This document shows, piece by piece, positions 25,381 to 31,244 of a stretch of 54,264 bases of DNA. The notes under the pieces are model-generated. The model did not search any database, was not told where the DNA came from, and worked only from the letters and a program-made list of their open reading frames with translations. How positions within the stretch are numbered: the first letter of the stretch is position 1; every line of letters starts with the position of its first letter. The position numbers were made by a program, and so were the translations under genes. The stretch covers positions 1 through 54,264 of the forward strand of contig JAKEET010000194.1 of the NCBI GenBank assembly GCA_022616435.1. The letters run 5' to 3'. Source of the DNA: Gemmataceae bacterium. GTDB lineage: Bacteria > Planctomycetota > Planctomycetia > Gemmatales > Gemmataceae.

Positions 25381-25839
25381 ATGACGACTACCCAGATCGA
25401 TCGACATCATTCGGCGTTTTGGACGATTGCCCTCGCGTTCGGCGGAGTCACGTTGCTGACTGCGGGGCTGATCGGCGCGGTGGAGTTCGCGCTGGCCGGC
25501 AGCTCCGCCTGGAATGCGGCGCCGCTCGCGGTGTTCGTTGCCGTGAGCGCGGGCGCCGGCTTCGCGTGGCGGCGGCTTCGGACGAGCGCCAGAAAACGAG
25601 AAGCCGCGCTGGATGCCTACGCCGAGCTCGAAATCGCCCGGAACGCCGCACATTCGCGCCAGCGACGCGATGACGGTCGGGCAAAGGCCACCTTACAATT
25701 GAATAGAGCGGCAGCATTGCGCGGAACGCGCGCACCCAGGCCAGCTCCGACGCGCCGCCCGCCGAACCATCCTCGGGCAGCCGTCCTTCGCGGAACAGTT
25801 CGACAACGAGAGGAGGCAAGCCATGCAACATCCGTTTGA
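25381..25839 (+). CDS. Small membrane protein of unknown function
   Basis: 152 residues. Two membrane segments near the N-terminus (FWTIALAFGGVTLLTAGLIGAVEFALAG and AAPLAVFVAVSAGAGFAWRRL) are followed by a charged helix (ARKREAALDAYAELEIARNAAHSRQRR) and a basic, Pro-rich tail. The last 17 bases overlap the start of the graspetide precursor gene in a different frame. The tail after about residue 100 is compositionally odd and may be only an open extension. No family is recognised. The membrane character and tight position leave open a role in export or sensing for the peptide encoded next. Confidence 0.6.
   Translation: MTTTQIDRHHSAFWTIALAFGGVTLLTAGLIGAVEFALAGSSAWNAAPLAVFVAVSAGAGFAWRRLRTSARKREAALDAYAELEIARNAAHSRQRRDDGRAKATLQLNRAAALRGTRAPRPAPTRRPPNHPRAAVLRGTVRQREEASHATSV
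25670..25699 (+). promoter_or_regulatory. Possible promoter for the precursor peptide gene
   Basis: ATGACG (25670-25675), an 18-base gap, then TACAAT (25694-25699), about 123 bases before the precursor start and inside the tail of the membrane-protein gene. It is an imperfect sigma70-like match. It would let the peptide be made in excess of its neighbours. Confidence 0.3.
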
Positions 25840-26284
25840 CGGCGTGATGGGACCCACCCCCGCTCAGGAGCCGCGAACCACGCGGCGCGCATTGCTGGGA
25901 AAAATGTTCGCCGGGGTCGCCGGGTTGCTGGGCGTGGCCGGCGCCGCCACCGCGGCGCCGCACCGTCGTCGCGTCACGACCCTGGCCTTCGGCGAGGAAG
26001 GCGGACGCGTCACCACCTTCGCCTTTGGCGAGGAAGGCGGACGCGTCACCACCTACGCCCTGGGCGAAGAAGGCGGCATCACCACGCAGGCGCTGGGCGA
26101 GGAAGGGGGTTGGCGGCCGCGGCGCCGGGAAACGACCTACGCGGTCGACGAGGAAGGCGGTCGGACGGCCCCGGAGTTGCCGCCGCTGCCGCCGCTGCCT
26201 CGGGTGCCCCGCGTCCCGCCGGTTCCGGGCGGCCGCTACCCGACGACGCTTGCGCTGGGTGAAGAAGGCGGCTTCTACCCCTGA
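25823..26284 (+). CDS. Graspetide (omega-ester peptide) precursor with six TTxAx(G/D)EEGG cores
   Basis: 153 residues; start at 25823 with GAGGAGG 6 bases upstream. Residues 1-18 are polar. Residues 19-45 (TTRRALLGKMFAGVAGLLGVAGAATAA) look like a twin-arginine or Sec signal peptide. Six near-identical cores follow at 52-61, 64-73, 76-85, 87-96, 104-113 and 141-150: TTLAFGEEGG, TTFAFGEEGG, TTYALGEEGG, TTQALGEEGG, TTYAVDEEGG and TTLALGEEGG. A Pro-rich linker (about 117-135) lies between the last two. TTxxxxEE is the core pattern of plesiocin-type graspetides, where an ATP-grasp ligase joins Thr hydroxyls to Glu side chains. The next gene is such a ligase, which makes this assignment strong. The Tat-like leader is unusual. 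The final structure and role are unknown. Confidence 0.88.
   Translation: MQHPFDGVMGPTPAQEPRTTRRALLGKMFAGVAGLLGVAGAATAAPHRRRVTTLAFGEEGGRVTTFAFGEEGGRVTTYALGEEGGITTQALGEEGGWRPRRRETTYAVDEEGGRTAPELPPLPPLPRVPRVPPVPGGRYPTTLALGEEGGFYP
25973..26110 (+). repeat. Tandem 36-base coding repeats (graspetide cores 1-4)
   Basis: Repeat period 36 bases for the first three units and 33 for the fourth, each encoding V/I-TT-x-A-x-GEEGG(R). The DNA differs between copies mainly at third positions and at the variable residue, so the copies are old enough to have diverged while the TT and EE codons were kept. Confidence 0.85.
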
Positions 26285-26308
26285 CGGTCGCGATCGAGGA
26301 CGACCTCC

Positions 26309-27232
26309 ATGACGGTCCTCATCCTGGGCGGCGCCGACGACGAGCATGCCGTGCACATGCTTCAGCAGCTGCGGCGCCGCGGGCACGACGCTGAGCTGCT
26401 CGACAGCCGGGAGTTCCCTTCCCGGTTGGCGATCGCGTACGATCCGGCCGCGCGCGCGGGCACGCTGCGGTTTCCCGGCGGCCGGCGGCTGCACCTGGCC
26501 GAAGTTCGTTCGGTGTACTGGCGCGCCTATGCGGGCGTGGGAGCGCCGCAGCTGCCGCACCCCGGCCAGGCGGCCCTCGCCGCCAACGACGCCCGCAGCC
26601 TGTTGGAGGCGTTGCTGATCGGTCTGCCGGCGCGGTGGGTCAACGGCTGGAACGCGTACCAGCTGCATCAGGCCAAGCCGGTTCAGCTCGCCAGGGTCGC
26701 GGCGCTGGGCGTGCCGGTTCCCGCCACGCTGCTGGGCAACGACTCCGAAGCGGCGCGGAATTTCGCCGCCCGGCACGCGCGCTGCATCTTCAAGCCGGTG
26801 CAGGGTGGGGCGCACACGCGCCGCCTGGAGGCTCGCCACCTGACCGACGAGCATCTCGCCCACCTCGCTGCCGCCCCGGTCACGATCCAGGAGGAAGTGC
26901 CGGGGACGGACGTGCGCGTGTTTGTGGCCGGCGAGCGTGTGCTCGCCTGTGACATCCACACGGAGCACGTGGATTTCCGCGACGACCCGGACCCGCGCGT
27001 CACGCGCAGCGCCTTGCCCGCGGACGTGGCGGCTTGGTGCCTGCGGGCAGCGCGTGCTCTGGAGCTCTTGTGGGCAGGCATCGACCTGCGGCGGACGCCC
27101 GACGGCCGGCATGTGTTCCTGGAGGCCAACCCTAGCCCGATGTTCCTGGGCTTCGAGGAACGCTGCGGGTTGCCGCTGACCGACGCCCTCGCGGCGCTGC
27201 TACATCCTACATCCAAAGGAGATTGGACATGA
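26309..27232 (+). CDS. ATP-grasp ligase, probable graspetide-modifying enzyme
   Basis: 307 residues, the size of MdnB/MdnC/PsnB-type enzymes. ATP-grasp landmarks: substrate-side N-domain (ILGGADDEHAVHML, RSVYWRAYAGV), ATP-binding Lys in CIFKPVQGGAHTRRLE, hinge TIQEEVPGTDVRVFVAG, and the metal site GIDLRRTPDGRHVFLEANPSPMFLGFEERCG, whose LEANPSPMFLGFE is the form seen in the MvdC/MvdD ester/amide ligase group. It would activate Glu side chains of the precursor as acyl phosphates for attack by Thr hydroxyls. It starts 24 bases after the precursor stop with GAGGACG upstream. Its stop overlaps the start of the beta-propeller gene as ATGA. A RimK-like ligase with another substrate is the main alternative. 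Confidence 0.87.
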   Translation: MTVLILGGADDEHAVHMLQQLRRRGHDAELLDSREFPSRLAIAYDPAARAGTLRFPGGRRLHLAEVRSVYWRAYAGVGAPQLPHPGQAALAANDARSLLEALLIGLPARWVNGWNAYQLHQAKPVQLARVAALGVPVPATLLGNDSEAARNFAARHARCIFKPVQGGAHTRRLEARHLTDEHLAHLAAAPVTIQEEVPGTDVRVFVAGERVLACDIHTEHVDFRDDPDPRVTRSALPADVAAWCLRAARALELLWAGIDLRRTPDGRHVFLEANPSPMFLGFEERCGLPLTDALAALLHPTSKGDWT

Positions 27233-28674
27233 GGACATCGATCGCGTTCGTGGCGGTGGGGTTGTTCGCGGTCCTCGGGCATGCGGGCGAGGGGCATGCG
27301 GGCGAACCGCTCGCGTGGCCGCAGTTCCGTGGGCCGGGCGGTTCGGGCGTCGCCGACGGGCAGAAGCCGCCCGTCGAGCTCGGCCCGGGCAAGAACGTGA
27401 AATGGAAGGTCCCGGTTCCCAATGGGTTGTCGTCGCCGATCGTCGCCGGCGACAAGCTGGTCATCACCGCGTTCGACAACGGCAAGCTGTACACGATCGC
27501 GTACCACCGCGCCAGCGGCAAGGAGGCCTGGCGCCAGGAAGCGCCGGCGAAGAAGATCGAGCCGTACTTCAAGAAAGGCGGCAGCCCGGCCCAGCCAACG
27601 CCCGCGACGGACGGCGAGCGCATCGTCTCGTACTTCGGGTCGTGCGGCGTGTTCTGCTACGACCTGTCCGGCAAGGAGCTGTGGAAGCACGAGATGCCGG
27701 CGGCGACGGGGGGCTTCGGCACCGGCACCTCGCCGATCCTGGCCGACGGCGTCGTGGTCGTCGTGCAGGATGAGATGAAGGGCTCGAAGATCTTCGCCCT
27801 GAACGCGGCAACGGGGAAGGTGAAGTGGGAGAAGAAACGGCAGTCGCCGCTGTCGTACGGCACCCCGGTGGTGTGGGACACGCCGGCGGGCAAGCAAGCC
27901 GTGGCGTCCGGTCATGGGAAGCTGATCGGCTACGACCTCAAGACAGGCGACGAACGCTGGTCGGTGACCGGCATGCCCGCGGGAGTATGCTCCTCGCCGG
28001 TCGCCGCCGGCGGCATCCTGCTGTTCGCCGGCTGGTCGCCCGGCGGTCCGGACGAAAAGGAATTTCAGATGCCCAAGTTCGAATTCCTGCTGAAAGACGC
28101 CGACGCCAACAAGGACGGCGTGCTCACCAAGGAAGAGGCCGCGAAGACGTTCCTGGCCGACTTCTTCGACGGCAATGATCTCAACAGCGACGGCAAGCTG
28201 ACCCGCGACGAGTGGGACACGACGCTCAAGTTCATGGCCGAGGGCAAGAACAGCGCGTTCGCCCTCAAGCCCGGCGGCAGGGGCGACGTGACGACGTCGC
28301 ACGTGCTGTGGAAGAAAACCAAAGGCTTGCCCTACATCGCCTCGGCGATCGCCTACCGCGGCCAGTACGTCATGGTGAGGGACGGCGGACTGGTCACCGC
28401 CTACGATCCGAAAACGGGCAAGGCGATCTATCTCCAGCAGCGCGTGCTCGCGGAAGGCTCCTACTACGCGTCGCCGGTCGCGGCCAACGGGCACATCTAC
28501 TTCGCCTCCTTGGATGATGGCGCCATCACGGTCCTGAAAGCCGGTTCGGAGAAGGCGGAGGTGGCGGCCGTCAACTCCGCGCTCGGCGAGAGGGTGGCGG
28601 CGACTCCGGCCATCGCCGATAACACGCTGTACGTCCGGACGGACAAGCACCTGTACGCGTTCGCCGAGAGATGA
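27229..28674 (+). CDS. Exported PQQ-like beta-propeller with inserted EF-hand pair
   Basis: 481 residues from ATG 27229 (AAAGGAGA upstream), overlapping the ligase stop. Signal peptide MRTSIAFVAVGLFAVLGHAG. The propeller shows the PQQ-enzyme repeat wording: WPQFRGPGGSGVADGQ, WKVPVPNGLSSPIVAGDKLVITAFDNGKLYTIAY, TSPILADGVVVVVQDEM, IFALNAATGKVKWEKK. Between blades, two EF-hand loops occur: DANKDGVLTKEE (292-303) and DLNSDGKLTRDE (317-328), both with DxNxDG. These should bind calcium. PQQ binding itself is not demonstrated; the fold is common in planctomycete secreted proteins. Overlap with the ligase gene suggests joint expression with the graspetide genes. Confidence 0.87.
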   Translation: MRTSIAFVAVGLFAVLGHAGEGHAGEPLAWPQFRGPGGSGVADGQKPPVELGPGKNVKWKVPVPNGLSSPIVAGDKLVITAFDNGKLYTIAYHRASGKEAWRQEAPAKKIEPYFKKGGSPAQPTPATDGERIVSYFGSCGVFCYDLSGKELWKHEMPAATGGFGTGTSPILADGVVVVVQDEMKGSKIFALNAATGKVKWEKKRQSPLSYGTPVVWDTPAGKQAVASGHGKLIGYDLKTGDERWSVTGMPAGVCSSPVAAGGILLFAGWSPGGPDEKEFQMPKFEFLLKDADANKDGVLTKEEAAKTFLADFFDGNDLNSDGKLTRDEWDTTLKFMAEGKNSAFALKPGGRGDVTTSHVLWKKTKGLPYIASAIAYRGQYVMVRDGGLVTAYDPKTGKAIYLQQRVLAEGSYYASPVAANGHIYFASLDDGAITVLKAGSEKAEVAAVNSALGERVAATPAIADNTLYVRTDKHLYAFAER

Positions 28675-28711
28675 TTGCATTCTGCAACAAGCAACCAAGG
28701 AGGATACTCCG

Positions 28712-29338
28712 ATGAGTGCTCCCACGAAATCGCCGCCGGATCGGACCGCCTTCGCGGCCATGTACGCCGGCAAGGCGCCTTGGGACATTCCCGGGCCGCA
28801 GCAGCCGTTCGTGGCGGTCGCCGACCGGGTTGTCGGCCCGGTGCTCGACGCCGGCTGCGGCACCGGCGAAAACGCCCTGTTCTTCGCGGCGCGGGGCCAG
28901 CGCGTGACCGGCATCGATTTTGTCGAAGAAGCGATCACCCGGGCCCGCCGCAAGGCGGCCGAGCGCGGCCTGTCGGCGCAATTTCACGTGAAGGACGCGC
29001 TGACCCTGGGCGACGAGCAGGAACGCTTCGCCAGCGTGATCGACTGCGGCTTGTTCCACGTCCTCTCCGACGACCACCGCCGCCGCTATGTCCAGGCGCT
29101 GGCGCGGGTGGTCGAACCGGGTGGGCGGCTGTTCCTGATGTGTTTCAGCGACGCGGAACCAGGCACGGACGGCCCGCGCCGCGTGTCGCGCCAGGAGTTG
29201 CACGACGCCTTCGCCGGCGGCTGGGAAGTCGAATCGGTCGAGCCGGCGCGAATCGAGACGAACCCGGAGTTCACCGACATCAAGTTTTCGGAAGGCGGGC
29301 CCAAAGCGTGGTTTGCGGTCATCCGGCGGACCGGGTGA
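28712..29338 (+). CDS. Class I SAM-dependent methyltransferase
   Basis: 208 residues; AAGGAGG upstream. MYAGKAPWDIPGPQQPF precedes the SAM core VLDAGCGTGENALFFAARGQRVTGIDFVEEAITRARRKAAERG, then FASVIDCGLFHVLSDDHRRRYVQALARVVEPGGRLFLMCF. The APWD-I-P-Q lead-in is common in thiopurine/tellurite-type and related small-molecule methyltransferases. A thiol, selenide or tellurite acceptor would fit the selenoprotein genes just downstream, but that is inference from position only. It is 37 bases after the propeller gene. Confidence 0.85.
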   Translation: MSAPTKSPPDRTAFAAMYAGKAPWDIPGPQQPFVAVADRVVGPVLDAGCGTGENALFFAARGQRVTGIDFVEEAITRARRKAAERGLSAQFHVKDALTLGDEQERFASVIDCGLFHVLSDDHRRRYVQALARVVEPGGRLFLMCFSDAEPGTDGPRRVSRQELHDAFAGGWEVESVEPARIETNPEFTDIKFSEGGPKAWFAVIRRTG

Positions 29339-29406
29339 GCCTCTCTCTCCACCGCCGCGGGGGAGAGGGGTCGGGGGGTGAGGGGGTTCAAGGAAAGGGG
29401 TGTGTC

Positions 29407-29946
29407 ATGCGCGAGCATCTGAAGCCGGGGGCGGAGTTCCCGGATATCGAGCTGCCCAACCAGGACGACGAACCGACCAGGCTTTCCAGCCAGATGCGCG
29501 GCTTTCCCACGGCCGTGGTGTTTTCGCGAGGCTTCTACTGACCGAAGGACACTCGCCAGTTGGCGAACTACGCGGCGCATCTGCAACCGGAGCTGGCGGT
29601 CAATTATTGTCAGCTCGTCGTCGTGTGGACCGACCCACCCGAGTCCACGCGCGCGGCCCGGCGGGAATTGGCCGCGACGTTTCCGTTTCTCTGCGATCAC
29701 GGGCGGAAGGTGATCGCCGAGCTGGATATCGTGGATACGACCGACGCCCATCACCCGCGGATCGCGACTCCGTACACATTCGTGCTCGATGCGGAGCGCG
29801 TCATCTTCAAGATCTACAACGGCTGGTGGTACGTGGGCCGCCCGACCGTGGAGGAGCTGCGGCTGGACCTGCGGGCGCTGATGTCGCGGCGGCGCGATTG
29901 GTGGTACGGCGACACGCCGGCGCCCTATGCAACGTTCAAAGAATAA
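29407..29946 (+). CDS. Peroxiredoxin-like selenoprotein, in-frame UGA read as Sec45
   Basis: 179 residues when the TGA at 29539-29541 is read as selenocysteine. The first part, MREHLKPGAEFPDIELPN to AVVFSRGFY, is a thioredoxin-fold redoxin start. The UGA falls exactly where the AhpC/TSA family has its active Cys: VVFSRGFY-U-PKDTRQLANY, compare VFYRGxWCPxCxxQL. The frame then stays open with normal redoxin sequence (VVVWTDPPESTRAARRELAATFPFLCD, ATPYTFVLDAERVIFKIYNGWWYVGRP) to 29946. The second motif position is Asp, so there is no CxxC partner; Cys residues further on could resolve the selenol. It probably reduces peroxides. An ordinary gene caller would split or drop it. A hairpin follows the UGA. 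Confidence 0.87.
29539..29566 (+). promoter_or_regulatory. SECIS-like hairpin of the Prx-like selenoprotein
   Basis: After the UGA (29539-29541) come TCGCC (29553-29557), loop AGTT, GGCGA (29562-29566). The loop starts about 16 bases after the UGA, within the range used by bacterial SelB. The stem is short (5 bp). Confidence 0.6.
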
Positions 29947-29998
29947 CTCCCCGAACCTTGGCATTCGCTGCCCAATCTTGAGCTGAAGGAGGTGGAAC

Positions 29999-30337
29999 AT
30001 GTCCGCACCGAAACGAGTGAGCGTCCAGGAAGTCCGCGGCAAGCTGCCGTCGGGACACGCCCTGCTCGTCTGCGCGTATGAGAGCGACGTGAAGTTTCGG
30101 CAGGCCGCCCTCGACGGAGCGATCTCGTTTAGCGAGTTCGAGAGGCGAAAGCCGTCGCTGCCGCGCGACCTCGACATCGTTTTCTACTGAGGCTGACCCG
30201 CCGACGCATCGGCCGTCGGTCAGGCGGCCCGCGCTCAGACTGAGGGATTCACGAACGCCGCGGTGCTGAACGGCGGGATCCAGGCCTGGCAAGACGCCGG
30301 GTTTCCGATGGCACTGGCGGCAGCGGAATCAAGATGA
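29999..30337 (+). CDS. Rhodanese-like selenoprotein with two in-frame UGAs (Sec64, Sec66)
   Basis: 112 residues if both TGAs (30188-30190 and 30194-30196) are selenocysteine. The start has a full AAGGAGGT. Residues 1-63 (VSVQEVRGKLPSGHALLVCAYESDVKFRQAALDGAISFSEFERR, RDLDIVFY) are the first half of a rhodanese domain. U-G-U-P then stands at the catalytic loop, where related rhodaneses read CACP or CGCP. The frame continues ADASAVGQAARAQ, then EGFTNAAVLNGGIQAWQDAGFPM, which is the typical rhodanese ending, to a TGA at 30335-30337 after ESR. Homology on both sides of both UGAs argues against a chance stop. It would handle sulfane sulfur or selenium, or act as a thiol/selenol oxidoreductase. It lies 52 bases after the Prx-like gene. 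Confidence 0.82.
30188..30219 (+). promoter_or_regulatory. SECIS-like hairpin of the rhodanese-like selenoprotein
   Basis: CCGACG (30201-30206), loop CATCGGC, CGTCGG (30214-30219). The loop starts 16 bases after the first UGA and 10 after the second, so one element may have to serve both codons. Confidence 0.55.
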
Positions 30338-30394
30338 TCCAGTCGCCGTCCACGTTGGCACACCCTCATCCAAACATCCAAAGGAGAGCATGCC

Positions 30395-30748
30395 ATGCAA
30401 TACATGCTGATGTGCTGTATCGAGGAAGCTCTTTGGACCCAGCTTCCCGGCGCCGAGCGGGACCGGATCATGGCCGAATACGGCAAGTGGGCCCATGAAC
30501 TCAAGCAGAGCGGCCGCCTGCTGGCCGGCGCCCAGCTCGAGCAGCGCGCCAGCGCCGTCACGGTTCGCCGGAAAAACGGCCACCCGGTCGTCACGGACGG
30601 GCCGTTCGCGGAAACCAAGGAACAATTCGGCGGCTACCACCTGCTGGAGTGCCGGGACCGGGACGAGGCGATCGCGCTGGCCCTGCGCATTCCGACGCTG
30701 GCTGTGGGCGGCTCGATCGAGGTGCGCCCCGTCCTGCGGACGGAATGA
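30395..30748 (+). CDS. YciI-like (DGPF) family protein
   Basis: 117 residues with AAAGGAGA upstream. YCII-related dimeric ferredoxin-like fold: MQYMLMCCIEE, EYGKWAHELKQSGRLLAGAQLEQRASAVTVRR, the defining DGPFAETKEQFGGYHLLECRDRDEAIALALRIP, and GGSIEVRPV at the end. The conserved DGPF-x-E-x-K-E motif is intact. The function of the family is not established; some members are cis-hydrolase-like, and in many bacteria the genes stand beside ECF sigma factors. A second paralogue follows after 51 bases. Confidence 0.92.
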   Translation: MQYMLMCCIEEALWTQLPGAERDRIMAEYGKWAHELKQSGRLLAGAQLEQRASAVTVRRKNGHPVVTDGPFAETKEQFGGYHLLECRDRDEAIALALRIPTLAVGGSIEVRPVLRTE

Positions 30749-30799
30749 CGAACAACGCTCTTGAGATGACGCGAGCATTGCCAGGAGGAGGAACCAACC

Positions 30800-31162
30800 A
30801 TGGCCAAATTCATGCTGATCCTGCACACCACGCCTGGCGGGTTGCGGAAGTTGTCGCCTGAAGAGATGGAGCGCGCCTTGGAGAAGGTCACGGCTTGGAC
30901 CGAACAGATGCGTGCCGGCGGCCGGATCGTGAGCAGCGAGAAGCTGATGGATGAGGGCGGCAAGATCGTCGAGCTCTGGCGGGACCGGTTGAGCATCGTC
31001 GATGGCCCCTACGCCGAGACCAAGGAAGTCATCGGCGGCTACTTCGTGCTGCGGGCGGCCAGTTACGACGAGGCCCTGCAGCTCACGCGCGCTTGTCCGT
31101 TCCTTGAGTTCGGACGGATCGCCATCCGGCAAACGGATCCCATGGGCTGCGGGGGCGAATGA
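30800..31162 (+). CDS. YciI-like (DGPF) family protein, second copy
   Basis: 120 residues with AGGAGGA upstream. Same fold as the previous gene: AKFMLILHTTPGGLRKLSPEEMERALEKVTAWTEQMRAGGRIVSSEKLM, then IVDGPYAETKEVIGGYFVLRAASYDEALQLTRACPFLEFGRIAIRQTDPM. The motif is DGPY in place of DGPF. The last codons overlap an ATGA start of a short open frame (31159 on) that soon runs antisense into the neighbouring pseudogene. In other planctomycetes an ECF sigma gene often follows at this place, so a partner gene may have been lost by rearrangement. Confidence 0.92.
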   Translation: MAKFMLILHTTPGGLRKLSPEEMERALEKVTAWTEQMRAGGRIVSSEKLMDEGGKIVELWRDRLSIVDGPYAETKEVIGGYFVLRAASYDEALQLTRACPFLEFGRIAIRQTDPMGCGGE

Positions 31163-31244
31163 CCATGCGCGATGCGGCGGTCGAGCCCTTCCCAGAATCG
31201 TTCGCCTGCGTGAACGAGGACACATCGACCACGGCGGTCAGGCC

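Noticed and set aside
25973..26272. CRISPR or non-coding tandem repeat
   Set aside because: The repeats are in frame, vary at third codon positions and encode TT...EE cores. There are no unique spacers of equal length.
29407..29946. Reading the Prx-like gene as a pseudogene with a nonsense mutation
   Set aside because: The stop is UGA and falls exactly at the catalytic Cys position, the frame is otherwise intact, a SECIS-like hairpin follows, and a certain Sec gene lies in the same window.
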